Shown in pieces: positions 33,193 to 44,988 of a stretch of DNA of 64,000 nt. The notes beneath the pieces were generated by a model. The model was given only the letters and a program-made list of their open reading frames with translations. It ran no database searches and had not been told where the DNA came from. Origin of the DNA: Venturia oleaginea (Eukaryota; Ascomycota; Dothideomycetes; Venturiales; Venturiaceae); contig JABMLP010000004.1 in the NCBI GenBank assembly GCA_013176395.1, positions 868,001 through 932,000 on the forward strand, in the 5' to 3' direction. The translations under genes were made by a program, and so were the position numbers. How positions within the stretch are numbered: position 1 is the stretch's first letter; each line of letters begins with the position of its first letter.

Positions 33193-35340
33193 TTAGCACA
33201 TCCCACTGCTGCCCTCACCCTCTCTTCGACACACCTGTCCATCCATCAAGCCTAAACTTTTCCTGCTCTCCCTCTCCAGATCGCTCGCATCTAGAATATC
33301 GACGTCGTCTTCCATCATTTCGGGCTCTGCTGGACTTCCAGGACTGCTGTCAGCCTCAGAGGCATCCTCATCATCATCATCGGAATGGTCAGGTTCGAGG
33401 TCTGGCATGGAAGCATCTACCGTTCCAGGTGACAAGTCCATATCCACATCTCCATCATTAGAACCATTCCTATGAGAATTAGCTTGAGGAGCTGAGAAAT
33501 TCAGAATAAGTCTGCTGGGTCCATGCGTTGGTGGTGACAGATTTCTTGCTGGCTGCTGAGACTGAGCCGATGATGGCGGCGTGGCGCTTTGACTCTTCTG
33601 ACTCTGAGGACGAGGCTCTCCCATTGGTGCTTGCGGTGACAAAATGTTTTGACCAGACGAAGAATGGCGACCGGTCTTCTGCTTCTTCACCTTTTTCCCT
33701 GGCGTGTCATCCTGCTCCATCACGATCGGCTGGCCTTCCCAGGCGGAGGTATCAACTGGCGTCATGTTCTCGCGAATGACATCGTCGAGGCCAGCAACAT
33801 CTTTTTTCAGCTTCTTATCTTGGAGCATCTTTTTGGCCAAGTGTGGAGCGAGAGATGACAGAGCTCCAAGGCCCGATGTCGGCGGCGCGGAAGTTGCAGA
33901 CGAGTTGAGTGGCGTCATGTTTAGCACATGCGGCAGAATGCGGTCAATCGGGCTGTGAGTGGGCGCGCTCGTGATGAGTGGGTCAATTGCAACTTGGTCG
34001 TGAGAAGTGTTGACGACAGAAGCTCTCTCAACACGAGGTCGTTCTGGGACAACCGGCTTTGGCGTTGGGAGTTGTGTCTCATCATGCTGAATAACTTCGC
34101 CACAGGCTATGGCGGCAGCTTCGTGACTCTTGTATTCCGTATGATGTGCGATACGACAGTGGTTCAGGAATCCTTGAACGTTGTTGAAGTCGGATCGCAG
34201 GCAGTCGATGCACTTTAGCCTGACGTACTCGCCATCCATTTGACGTTTTAAAACCATGGGATCAGGACGGGCGCCTGTAGTAGCGATTTCACCTGATGCC
34301 TGAGGTCTTGACGAGTTCGATGGAACCCTTGCGTTACGTCCAGGCGGCGGGAGCTGAAGGTCAACACCACTGCCGCGAGTTGCCCGCGTACCTCTGGCAG
34401 ACATGGGAGTGTCCAGGCTGACCTGCAAAGTGGGATCAAACGTGGGGTCTGAGACCAACCACTTGGCGTAGTGTCGAGCATACGGGCTGTCAGTAACTCC
34501 CCATGGGGCAGGAGACGATGGAGACGAGTAACCTGCTGGTGATTGAATTGAGGGTCCAGTACCGCTGCTCACGGCCATCGACGGCGACTGCAAGCCAGGG
34601 TATGGAATGACCTCACAGCGACGAAGCTGTTCAAGACCGGTTTGACACTTGGCTAGTTCTTGCTCAATCAGGCGCAGCTCATTGTGTTTGTGCAGGATTT
34701 CTAGATCTAGCTGGGCTTCGATGACAGCACGAAGCTTGTCAAGATTGATCTGAGAGACGGACATGCTTGATGAGCGGTTAGTGGCAGCAGAGCGTGATGG
34801 TAATGATGCATGTGGTGGGAGTTGAGCAGTGAGAAGAGAGGCAGGTTTTGCGACAGCAGAAGGTTGATCTTGTACGGAAATTACAATCGACGAGTCGCTG
34901 CTTCCAACCTTTTGACTCTCAGTCTTGACACGCCGTGCAGGCACGACTTGGCTCTCCGCTGCGGCGACGTTGCTCGCACTCGCACTTCCCTGGCTCTTGA
35001 CGGTGTTGTGGCCGGGCGCGGCGACCTTTAACGAACCCAGGGCTGCTGACAAACCATCAGGGCCCTGAGTAGGCACCGGCGCAGGCTGCACAGCACCGTC
35101 ACCATCAGTCTTGGCCCTCTTCACTACTTGAGCAGCATGCTTGGGCGTCGGCGAGTCTACACTGCTGTCAATGCGCTTCCGCTTTGCGAGAGGTGTTGTG
35201 TTAAGATGCGCGACAGGGATGTCGGCCCTCGGCTTGGTGAGTGTGCGCGACTTTTGTTGCTGGTGGAAGGATTTATCTGCTCGGCCATGCTTGTCGTGCT
35301 CCGCGTCTTGAGCCCAGTTGAGGCGGAACATTGACTGCAT
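33193..35340 (-). CDS. AHC1-like C2H2 zinc-finger chromatin protein
   Basis: A single frame of 715 residues. Long disordered Ser/Pro-rich ends flank two conserved parts. One is a coiled coil at about residues 195-245 (INLDKLRAVIEAQLDLEI onwards). The other is an atypical C2H2 finger at about residues 365-410 (YVRLKCIDCLRSDFNN, then GFLNHCRIAHHTEYKSHEA). This finger with its following SHEAAA..CG segment is the AHC1-like type found in a subunit of the yeast ADA histone-acetyltransferase complex. A structural subunit of an acetyltransferase complex is the likely role. The C-terminus has Asp/Glu runs. A second Met at residue 4 could be the true start. Confidence 0.65.
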   Translation of the reverse strand: MQSMFRLNWAQDAEHDKHGRADKSFHQQQKSRTLTKPRADIPVAHLNTTPLAKRKRIDSSVDSPTPKHAAQVVKRAKTDGDGAVQPAPVPTQGPDGLSAALGSLKVAAPGHNTVKSQGSASASNVAAAESQVVPARRVKTESQKVGSSDSSIVISVQDQPSAVAKPASLLTAQLPPHASLPSRSAATNRSSSMSVSQINLDKLRAVIEAQLDLEILHKHNELRLIEQELAKCQTGLEQLRRCEVIPYPGLQSPSMAVSSGTGPSIQSPAGYSSPSSPAPWGVTDSPYARHYAKWLVSDPTFDPTLQVSLDTPMSARGTRATRGSGVDLQLPPPGRNARVPSNSSRPQASGEIATTGARPDPMVLKRQMDGEYVRLKCIDCLRSDFNNVQGFLNHCRIAHHTEYKSHEAAAIACGEVIQHDETQLPTPKPVVPERPRVERASVVNTSHDQVAIDPLITSAPTHSPIDRILPHVLNMTPLNSSATSAPPTSGLGALSSLAPHLAKKMLQDKKLKKDVAGLDDVIRENMTPVDTSAWEGQPIVMEQDDTPGKKVKKQKTGRHSSSGQNILSPQAPMGEPRPQSQKSQSATPPSSAQSQQPARNLSPPTHGPSRLILNFSAPQANSHRNGSNDGDVDMDLSPGTVDASMPDLEPDHSDDDDEDASEADSSPGSPAEPEMMEDDVDILDASDLERESRKSLGLMDGQVCRREGEGSSGMC

Positions 35341-36975
35341 AGCACAAGCAGATGTCGCGATTCGAACAACATGCGAGAAGGGCGGGCGGTGGTCCTGGGT
35401 GATTTTGGAATTTTTTGCGTAGGTTGCGGAAAGTGGTGATGTGTTCAGAAATGGATGAGGTAGTTTGCGACACTAGCGTAGGATAGATTGTGGTGCGGCG
35501 ATCGCTATCGGTACCACACGGAAGCACTGTCAATGACTGACTGACTGGATCAACAGAAGCGCGTGGAATACTAACGACTGAAGCGAGCAGGAGACAACGT
35601 CGTGCAAGGCAAGCCAGAACAACAGTCAAACTGCGAGTCGGAGGCGTGTTGGCGTGGCCGGAGGACGAGGGAATGTAGCAACGTAAAACGAGATAAAGCT
35701 GCAGGGCGATGCGCTGAGAAGTTTGAAAAGTCGAAAAAACGAGGAGCGACAATGCAGAAGGCTATTCCAGCTTCTGGTCGAAGAAAGCGGCCGTCAGCGG
35801 CTGTGGGTGGGTGGGAAAATGAAGGGGATGTGGTGGCTCTGTTTGGAGGTGCTCTTGTCGAAGGTGAGGGAGCTGCGAGGGGAGCGATGGGAAGGGCGTT
35901 GAGTTCGTAGCCAAGAGCTGGCTGGGTGGTCTAACGGCTTTGGGAGTTGACCTTGCCATCAACATTCTCAGGGGTTGTCATGCAAGGGTCCACGATCCTG
36001 CTTCGGAATTGAAGGCCTCTCCCGATGATGCTTTTTAGCTTCGAGAAGATACCCTCATACGGCCGGTGATGGTGTCGACTGCCCAATCTAAGCCGGAGAA
36101 TAATCCTGGTGAGGCTGTCATGGAGAAAACTAAAGCTGAAATACCTCTTGCATCTTCCGTTTGGCCATGCAACGGAATTGTTCTGTTTGCCAAATCACCA
36201 TGACTTTCCGAGCTGATCTGACCGAGCAACGAGGCCTGGTTCCGAACCACAGCACCGGGTTGGCTAACAATTTCTGACGTGTGCGTCTGTGACTGTAACT
36301 GCCCATCAAGCTCTCCCGGCCGCCAAGAGGTTCCTGGGGTCGGGGTGATGCGAGAGACGCTCGCGAATGGCGAGTTATCATTGGATGATGGCATGCAAGG
36401 GATCGATGAGGCTGTCAATGCATACTACGATTGATGACGGTTGTTCCTTCTTGACGAGGACAACTGAGTGAGCACCAAAAGGCTCCGAAATGGAACGTCG
36501 ATTGCATGTCACGTGCACATGCTCGAGATCAAATGAACCGTCGCAGCAGAGGAACGGGTTCGTTCCCATCCTAAAGGCACCTATTTCGACATGCCATTAT
36601 CTTCATCACAGTGGCCCATGCAGACATGGGAATTCACTATTGAGACAAGCAATTTGCTATGTGCAGCTCAGCTTTATTTTGATCAGATACCAGTGTCTAG
36701 ATGAGGACCTCGTTCGCCCTTCATGCTTTTGTTCCCACTCAACAAATCCCGCTGCGAGCTGCACAAATCTCCGACATCGTCGCCCACCAGCACACAAATC
36801 CGTCATGGTAAGACTTGACGCAAGGCTCAACATTTTCCCACGTCCATCGTCTAGTCATAACATAGCAGCCGGGTGACCCAATAACGCCGTGCCTTGGTTG
36901 ATGCAGGATGATATGATAGATCGCAAAGGAGAAATCGTCTCAATGAAAATGCACTTTCAGAAAGAGTCCATAACA
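35341..36975. other. spacer, mostly promoter and untranslated DNA
   Basis: Only weak frames occur, for example minus 36035-36418, Ser/Pro-rich and domain-free. I do not call a gene. It contains the AHC1-like gene's promoter and the 3' side of eIF3f. Confidence 0.35.
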
Positions 36976-38145
36976 TCATTGCTCTCTTGGCTCTCGTTCA
37001 CCATCTCCGCCGCGATTCCCGCCTCTTCCTCCTCGTCCACCTCCACGCTTACCATCGTGTCCACCTCTGTTTCCGCCCTCTTTGCCGTCTGCGCCGCCGA
37101 TTGGCTCGCTGGAGCCCATGGTCAACGTTGCTGTTGCTAATCTGTTGGAAAGATCGATCTGAGTGCGGATTGTGTTGGCAAGGTACGATACGACGAGCAC
37201 GTCTTGGATATGGTTGTTGCTAGGAATATGTTAGCGGGAGATATACGACCTTGAAATATGCCGTAACATACAAATCGCGCTCGATGTCTGACGGGTCGAC
37301 TTTAGGTGCGAGCGATAGAGTGTTCATGAGAAATTGTCCAAGAGCGCTCGATGGCTCAGCCTCCTCATCCAAGACGTTGCTCACGTATGTCGATACGCGC
37401 TCGAGCATCTCTAGGACCTGCTCGATAGCCTTCTCCAAGGACTCAATGTCTGTGACTACACTCTGCGTCCTGTCGTCCCTATCTTTTGCGCCAGCTATTA
37501 ATTCCAGTCCGCTCTTTTCTGCCTCGCCATATCTAATCTCATATGGCACTGGAATAAATAGTGCCGTGTCTGCTGCCCTCTCCGGCGTGACACCTATCGG
37601 CGAACTGATGTATGCCCGCGCCTCCACCTCTTTACCCGGAAGTGTGCTGACGGTCAAGTGGACCGCTGGGAATGGCCATGTTCCGTCTCCTTGTTGCGAG
37701 TAGAAGTTCTGAATCAAAGCGGAGAATGTGTTGAGGTCCGAGGACGTGGCATACCACCCGACTAGGACTTCCTTCGGGTTCGCTTTTAGGTGTAGTTGCA
37801 TCATGCTCTTCTGGTACTCCATGTCCACCTCTACCTGCTCTGCGGTCTCAGTGTGGGGCACCGCGTAGCAGTTCGCAATGGTGATTTCCGTGCCATCTTC
37901 GCTTCTGCTGCCAAGGAGAGTACCGATTACGCGTTCCTGTTCCGTGGGTCGTCGGAGGGAGTGGTCGAGGATGGAGAAAACGGCCTTGATCGCACGTTAG
38001 CTGTGTTGTCACGCCTGCAGACTGTTTGTGCGCATACTTGTGGCTGCACCACCACGTTGACGGGAGCCGTGGAGGGTTGCTGTCCACTGGAAGTGACGGG
38101 ACCGAGGGGCCTGGCCAGGTGGAGGAAAGAATCTGGGTTCGCCAT
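36976..38145 (-). CDS. translation initiation factor eIF3 subunit F
   Basis: Exons 38038-38145, 37272-37984 and 36976-37219, with introns of 53 and 52 bp, give 354 residues. The MPN domain starts at [18 protein letters not shown] and continues with [22 protein letters not shown] and [12 protein letters not shown]. The JAMM zinc-site residues are not complete, as expected for the non-catalytic MPN subunits of eIF3. After the second splice the conserved C-terminal helix reads [20 protein letters not shown]. The last 40 residues are a Gly/Arg repeat tail ([13 protein letters not shown]). It is part of the cytosolic eIF3 complex, which loads the 40S subunit. Confidence 0.93.
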
Positions 38146-38324
38146 GGTGGGCAGTTGGTCTAATCGTGTTTGTGTGTTGCTTCTGTCGTCTTGAATTTTG
38201 AGAGATTTTCGAAAGCGGCTAGCGTAGAATATGAGCGGGGAGAGCAACGAGGGTTTAACTCAAAAAAAGTTTCCTGCGCGTTTGGGAAACCACAACAGTA
38301 ATATCCACGCCACTATTACCCGCA
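38146..38324. promoter_or_regulatory. bidirectional promoter eIF3f / UTP25
   Basis: Only 179 bp separate the two divergent start codons. Both genes serve ribosome production or use, so shared regulation is plausible. No specific site is claimed. Confidence 0.5.
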
Positions 38325-40542
38325 ATGCCTCCTTCACGCGGTCGAGGTGGTAGAAGAACCGGTCGCCAAGCTCCACGGAGTAAAAGGGATGCTTTTCAAT
38401 CCGCTCGTATCGAAGATGAGCTCGAAGAGTGCGTATTGGAAGCATCGACAATAGATAGCGTATACTAAGTCAGTATAAAGTGTAGAGCAAGGCCCTGTCC
38501 CCATGCAACCAGAGTCCGATAACGAGTCTGAGCATTCCATCTCCGATTCAGATTCAGATGAAGAGCTCGTCGCAAAACCGAAAGCCTATAACATACTATT
38601 GCAGTCCTATGGCCGGATAGCTGAAGAAGATCAACCACGAAGAAAAAGGCGGAAGATTGATGCGGCTGGAAAGAGTGCTGCGGAGGAGGTTCAGAATGAA
38701 GAGGTGGAAGTTGGAGAAGAAGGCAACGGCCAAGAGGAGCAAGAGCAACCCGAGGAAGAGTCCGCCGAAGACGAGCCAAATCAAATCGATCCGGACGAAC
38801 TGGATCAGGCTGACGAGAACATTGACGACGATGAGGATGCGTCTGATCCATTCGAGATTCGCTTCTCGAATCCAGAGGAAAGGGAGCTGGCATGGAAATT
38901 CAAGGCCTCGACAGACAAGAAGTGGAGGGTGGAGCGCATACCGTTCGCAACACCAGGGAAATGCACAATATCAAGGCCAGAGAAGAGCGAAAGTACGCCG
39001 GGTACTCAGGTCCCGCCATCGTTAGCTTCGTTAAAACCAAAGAAGAGACTGGCTGCCACTGCTGAGGATTTCTTGCCCAAACTGGGCGAAACGGAAAAGG
39101 CCGTCGCATCCCATTTGTTTGGATATCATGACATGCTTTTTGGTGGTAGAACGGTGGCCAATTCAGTAAGTCTCAGGACAGTGTCATGTCTCCATGCGAT
39201 GAACCACGTCCTGAAGACTCGGGATCGCGTTCTTAAAAACACCGCTCGCCTTGCAAAGGACTCCTCAAACCTAGAAGTCGAATACCGAGACCAAGGATTC
39301 ACCCGTCCAAAAGTTCTCATCCTCGTTCCAACTCGCCAATCTTGTGTCCGGTACATGGACGCAATAACCTATCTCTGCCAACCCGAACAACAAGAAAATA
39401 AAAAACGTTTCGAAGAATCCTTTGCCAACTCGGAAGAAAAGCACGGCGAGGACAGGCCTGAAGATTTCCGCGAGCTCTTCGAAGGAAATGATGATGACAT
39501 GTTCCGACTTGGTGTCAAATTTACACGCAAAACAGTGAAATATTTCTCTCAATTCTACAACTCCGATATCATCATCGCCTCTCCTCTTGGTTTGAGACGC
39601 GCTATCGACTTTTCCGAGAAGACGAAAAAGCCGGATTTCGACTTTTTGAGTTCGATTGAAATGGTTATTATGGATCAGACGGACGCGATGCTCATGCAGA
39701 ATTGGGAACATGTGACGCATATTTTCCAACATCTCAATCTCCAACCGCGCGAAGCACACGGTTGCGACTTCAGTCGCGTACGAACATGGTACCTCGATGG
39801 CAACGCCAAGTTTATGCGCCAAACCATCGTCCTCTCCGCGTTCATCACGCCAGAACTCAACGCACTGGTCTCACAACATTGCCACAACATCTCCGGCAAG
39901 GTCAAATTCTCGCCAGAATCCAGCGGCGCAATGTTACAAGTTCGTGATCTAGGTATCAAACAGACTTTCTCTCGCTTTGATAGCCCATCATTAGCGAAAG
40001 ATCCGGATACGAGATTCAAATATTTTACGACGGCCATTTTACCGACGATTACAAAATACCCAAAACCGCCCGATGGAAGTGGACTTGGCGTTCTCATCTT
40101 TGTACCGAGTTATTTTGATTTTGTGCGGGTGAGGAATTACTTTGCTACGAGTACGGCTACGCAGAATATCTCTTTCTCTTCGATATCGGAAAATCAAGTC
40201 CCTGGCGATCGCGAGATTCGACGGGCCAGGTCTCATTTCTTGTCCGGACGACATTCGGTTTTGCTCTATACGGGGCGTGCGCACCATTTCTTCAGGTATA
40301 AGATACGAGGCGTGAAAAAAGTGGTCATGTATGGTGTACCAGAGAATCCAATTTTCTATGAAGAAATTGTGGGTGGCTTCCTTGGATCGAGTATGGATGA
40401 TGGGAAGATTGGGGCGCAGGAGGCTAGTGTGAGGAATATGTTTTCGAAATGGGATGCGTTGAGTTTGGAAAGGGTTGTGGGGAGCAAGAGGGTAGGAAGT
40501 CTGTTGAGGGAGAAGGGAGGGGATGTTTTTGACTTCATATGA
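38325..40542 (+). CDS. UTP25: U3 snoRNA-associated protein UTP25 (DUF1253)
   Basis: Exon 1 (38325-38432) encodes an Arg/Gly-rich start ([19 protein letters not shown]). Intron 38433-38487 (55 bp) follows, then exon 2 to 40542, total about 720 residues. A long acidic stretch (Glu/Asp-rich, residues about 45-140) precedes the UTP25 core. The core is a helicase-like fold without working ATPase motifs: [74 protein letters not shown]. It works in the nucleolar small-subunit processome on 18S pre-rRNA. The intron choice rests on frame, because the acceptor TAGAG is weak and a TAA lies just upstream. An alternative is translation from the ATG at 38503. Confidence 0.88.
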
Positions 40543-41114
40543 GCAGCTTCATCGAGAAGTGGACTTCTTCCAAGTCATTGACCACAGCAACCAGTCGTGA
40601 CGTCTTCTACGCTTCGCTGAAAACGAGGCGGAATGCGCATATTTTGCCACAGCCCGTAAATCGTCACGACGCCAGCCACAATCCGTTGCGCCCTAATTTA
40701 CTGCACTGATGGTTACATTGCTTTCAAATTTCGGCTTCATTACCATGTTCATGGCGCGGTCGAAGACATCTTCAATGATAAGGTTCGAGTTTCGCTTTTC
40801 GAATTTCTTCACAATTTCTTTTCGGTCTTGGTCGCAACCCTCGCGTTTCTAGGTCCTTTGCGTGGGCGCAATGGTGTGTATATACACAACTTTTACCTCA
40901 AGTTGTGCCGGATCTTAGAGTCGAACAATCTTACTAGGAGTTACTCAAATCGGCAATCTTCATTGATGTAAACACTTAAGTGGCTGTCTAAGACCACTCG
41001 ACTACAACCTAACAAGCAATCGACGCTCTGAAACTTCCCGTGCTCTTGAACGATCTCCGAGGCCCTTGTACCATATTTTCTTAGAAATCCCAGACGTCGA
41101 ATGATCCGAGTCGC
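40543..41114. other. spacer without a supported gene
   Basis: No conserved frame; it contains the UTP25 3' untranslated region. Confidence 0.35.
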
Positions 41115-41537
41115 TCAAACAGTACCACTGTCGCTTACGGATGACATCCTCGGGCTCTTTTTCCTACCAGACCAGGAAGAAAGTGTCTTGAAGAAAATCA
41201 TACAGACGACGACTAGACCAGCGAGGACTCCGTGGCCGAACGAGGCTGTCCACCTCGTCATCGTTCCATCGATTGATGAAGGGGAATAGCTCTGCTTTAA
41301 GAATATCGTTCCAGGTGCTAGCAAGTAAGTGATGCACAACATCCCTTCAATAGCGTTACCACTCTTGCCAAGCACAATCCGCACCTCCATGTGCTCAATT
41401 CTGGCAATAACACAGTGTTCCTTGTACTGCTTTGAAAATCCGATGGGGCCATCTACCGAGGCCCACGACCATGAAGGAGCACGATACTCTTTGGTGCGAC
41501 GGCAGCTGTCAAGAGGGTACCATAAAATACCCCTCAC
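41115..41537 (-). pseudogene. HET-domain protein fragment (C-terminal part)
   Basis: A 140-codon frame containing KEYRAPSWSWASVDGPIGF, the hallmark that closes many fungal HET (heterokaryon incompatibility) proteins. A VEV/FG-type region and an unexpected hydrophobic segment (GLVVVCMIFF) follow. The N-terminal HET domain itself, about 150 residues with its own motifs, is not found upstream (41538-42100). I read it as a relic. Intact HET proteins trigger cell death on non-self fusion. Confidence 0.6.
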
Positions 41538-42197
41538 CCTCCTCTACATAAGAGTCGCTTGATTGTTGCTTAAGGACTGTGCTGATGTATCTCAGAGAGC
41601 ACCCACATTGCTGTAGCTCGTCATCAGTACTATGCGCAAGCAAATGTGTATCTTGAAAGAAGCTTAAACAAACAGCGCAGAGCATACTTTAATTAATGGT
41701 TGATTTAGCCTTTTCGTGGGGAAGACTTACTTAACAATGGACGAGCGAGCCTTCTCCACGAATTTAAAGTGACCACTGAAGCTTAGACAATGCGTGCATC
41801 AAGATGCGTGAAGATCTTCAGTCATAGAATTACGGCGCAGGAATACTGTCCTTAATAAAATCGAGGCACCTCAGCGGCTCCATCCCTTCATTGCCTCTCG
41901 AAGTCGAACGAGATTGGATCTGTCATCTATAACTTGAGAGCGATCTTGACGAGTTTCCGGCAATATAACTTACAAAGATGGCGAGAGACTTATCGGATTC
42001 GATATCGAACTGAGAGTCTTCAAAGCCATCGTATTTTTGGTTGTGGTGTGCTCAAGCCGCGCCGTATTAAAAACACTGCGCGGCAGAGCTTATGAAACAA
42101 ATTTGTTCCACCTCTTCGTCGTCCGATCAGGCCTCATAGCTTCAAAACTCTCCCTCGACTCCAGGCTCTTCCGCTCAACAATCTCAATCGTGCCCAT
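41538..42197. other. spacer without a supported gene
   Basis: The stretch where the missing HET N-terminus would lie shows no matching frame. Confidence 0.35.
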
Positions 42198-43586
42198 TTA
42201 TATTTTCTGGTCCACGAGCCCAGATCTCGATACTCTTGGCTGGGCTTCCTCCACATCAGCACCACTTTTTCGCCATGACTTGGCGAGTCTCATCTTCTTG
42301 CTTTTCGAGTCTCCAGCAGTGATGATCACAATGTATCCGAAGCCATCCAGCGCAAGGCCTTCGATATCGACAGTCCGAGACAGAAGGATCTCTCCTTGTG
42401 TAGCATAGCTTGAAAGGGTTGGCTCGAGAGATGGGCGAGAATTACTGCTACTTTGGAAAGTCGAGATGCTATGTTTTTCCCAAACAGACGTGTTTGGCTC
42501 AACAGGGAAGGTCCGGAGACTGTTGGCGAGATGGCCAAAAAAAGATCGTAAAGCAGGAGCACAAGAACAAATCTGATCGAGATCAGCAGGGTATGGATAC
42601 CTGTGTCTGAGAAGGGTCTTACCGTTGCCAGACAAATCTTCACCTCAGCAGAGATCCAGTGCGGCTCCGCGTACCATGTGTGATCGTCATTGGAGAATAG
42701 AAACCAGACATAGTAGGTCCGCGCCGACCCAACTACAGCCACGAGCAACCCTAGACATAAAAGAGACAGGACTGCCCATCGCTGACTCGGTTTCATTCTC
42801 AGTTGGAATATGACAAGAGTTGGAAGTGCGGCGATGAGTGCCTCCGAAAGCGTGTTGGAACTGGACAAAATCGTGTGGGCGTACAGCTCCTTGATACATA
42901 CGCCGGGCGAGGGCCAAGTGAAGTACGCCTCCACAGGATTGGGCAGATCTGATCAGCGTATGTCAGGTTTGCTACAGAGGGAGACTTACACGCAAGCCCA
43001 TATCGTGGTACCTAGGTAGCTTAAATATATGCCTATAATGAAGGCGACATTTAGGTGTAGGACCCATCTGTACCTCCAAATCTGGACGTGTTCCAGAAGC
43101 CGGTAGTAGAGCACTAGTATAGACAGTCGTATGAACGCAGAAGCTGAACACCAAAAACTCTTAGCTGCGAAGAGGGGTTTGGCACCGGCTATCAGCTTTG
43201 TAAGCGAGTGTAGAATTATCGACAAATTTGGAGATACTCACGAATCAGATTCTCCACCTTCCCATCCCACATGTGATGATCCCACATGTAGCGACTGAAG
43301 CCCCAGAAGACCGTAGCCATATTTCCAGCTGTGAAGGACTGTTCTTGTTAGCTATGAATTATGGATAGTAATGAGTTTCACATGCCCACGCCACAACAAG
43401 GAGAAAGTCGTCAAGACCGAACCATCGGCGAACAAATATCCTGGCGTAAAGTCTGATTGAGATAGCTACCGTAGCAAGGGCAAAAAAAGTACCATTGATA
43501 ATATACAGAGTCGGCCCGCGAACTTCCGGGTCAATAAAATTCGGCTTCGGCCAATCTGCAACCAACTCTGGATTATTGAATCGCAT
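42198..43586 (-). CDS. Pth11-like seven-helix receptor (fungal rhodopsin domain)
   Basis: A multi-exon gene. Exon 1 (43382-43586) has YIINGTFFALATVAISIRLYA, RRWFGLDDFLLVVAW. Intron 43329-43381 joins it to a segment with VFWGFSRYMWDHHMWD. Next comes 43225-42986 with SFWCSASAFIRLSILVLYYRLL and a helix ending YLGTTIWACV. 42934-42640 follows, with TLSEALIAALPTLVIFQLRM and EVKICLATV. Intron GTAAGA..GATCAG then leads to CSCAPALRSFFGHL and a polar tail ending at 42198. These are the conserved points of the fungal rhodopsin-domain (Pth11-like) family, which sense surface or nutrient cues at the plasma membrane. The exon 2 to 3 joint near 43241 is unresolved. No ligand can be inferred. Confidence 0.72.
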
Positions 43587-44545
43587 CGCTTAAGAACTAC
43601 TGATTGTCAAAGGATGAATATCTTCTATAAGTGCAGAGTAAAGAGATTGCAACAGGGATGCAAACGAATTGGACATGATGACATTCAATAAAAATTCATG
43701 ATAAAGCGGTAGATCGCAATGGGGGGAGTCGCGATAACTCACGGGAGGCAATTTGACCCGTGGGAGGCGAAACACAAGGAGCAAAGCTGGAGCGCAGTGC
43801 GCTGATAATTGATCGGAGATGCTTCGAGCCATGTGGACATGATTCGAATTGCTGCAGCTTCGAACTGCAGTGCGATAATCAAGGATCAGTTTTGGGGAAG
43901 ACGGTGCAATTGATTTGCAAACAGCTATACTTGGAACAAGGAAGGGCCCGAGGCGAGCGAAGGACAACGTGGAGATGAAATCAAGTTTTTGCCTTACATG
44001 CGAAATTTTGACATTGCCTGGGACTGCGAGCCTGCTGGCCAGGGAACAGTCGGGACGGGCAACACGGCAGCGAAGTGCTCACGGCAACGGCAGGCGAGTA
44101 GTGCAAGATCGGGACTGATCCTATTTCTCAAAGTCCTACGAACCGATATCGAGGAGTAGGGCCAAAGAAGAAGCTTCGCCCTGAGAAGGCGACTAGCCTT
44201 TGTTTTCGGAAAAGCAGAGAGCCTGATTGAGCATGTTGGTATCCTGCAGCTTTGCAAGCGATGTGCAACACCGTGTATGCAGGCAGGCCTTGGCCATTCT
44301 TGACATGGAGGGATATATTGACACGGCATACCAGAAGGCGTTGCTCGTGAGTCTTGCTTGATGGATGGATCCTAAAGTTGTCGATGCCGGTGGGGATTGT
44401 TGCCTTGTCAGGTTTCAAGGCCACACTCTCTGCCCCTGACCCTGAATCAAGAAATCCTTTAAAACACTTGCATGACTCTTCCTCTCTTGCATCGTCGAAT
44501 GCTTAGGTCCCATCCTCTATTGGTCAAAGGATTCTGGATGTCACG
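43587..44545. other. spacer without a supported gene
   Basis: Only short frames without motifs on both strands. Confidence 0.35.
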
Positions 44546-44988
44546 TGCTCATTGCTGTAGACAAACAGGTGGAAGACGGCAATAGAGTGCTCAGATACTC
44601 AGTCTGGTACGAAGAGCCTGTGCAAGCCAGTTCCGATGGAAAGAATTAAATGTCTGTTGCGCAAGACGATGACGAGGAGCTTGAATTAAAGTCGATCAAT
44701 AGCGAGCTGATTGAGCGTGTGGGAAGCATTATAGAATAGTCGAGAGAAGAGCATTTGAAGGACTCGGGGGGAAACATGTGGTCGTGTAAGTTAGCCGGTT
44801 TCCAGGTTGATACGACTCCACGCATATTCTTAGATCTCACAATTTTGGCTGTAGAAACCGAATATTGCGGTAGAGACATTGCCTCGCAGCTCGTGCGAAT
44901 GGGTGTCGATCAGGCTCAGAAGGCTCACTTACCTGCTTCAAAGAGCTTGGACGAAAAAAGATTCTCGAGGATGGAAGCTATCACTTGA
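44546..44988 (+). pseudogene. GNAT N-acetyltransferase relic
   Basis: One continuous frame shows GNAT-like pieces: LIAVDKQVEDGNRVLRYSVW, then DLTILAVETEYCGRDIASQL (the acetyl-CoA loop region, where R/Q-x2-G-x-A/G is expected) and LVRMGVDQAQKA. It is broken by TAA at 44647-44649 and TAG at 44737-44739, and it lacks the domain ends. Both stops could come from single C-to-T or G-to-A changes. The live relative would acetylate a small amine; the substrate is unknown. Confidence 0.55.

Noticed and set aside
32690..33199. 169-codon minus-strand frame
   Set aside because: Driven by an ATG trinucleotide microsatellite and 3' untranslated DNA of the AHC1-like gene. No family resemblance.
35910..36000. 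tRNA-like stretch with a GGTGGTCTAACGGC D-arm-like box
   Set aside because: No GGTTCGANTCC-type B box at the right distance, and the acceptor arms do not pair. It is most likely chance.
36035..36418. 127-codon minus-strand frame
   Set aside because: Ser/Pro-rich with no conserved motif. It lies in the spacer between two well-defined genes and has no splice partners.
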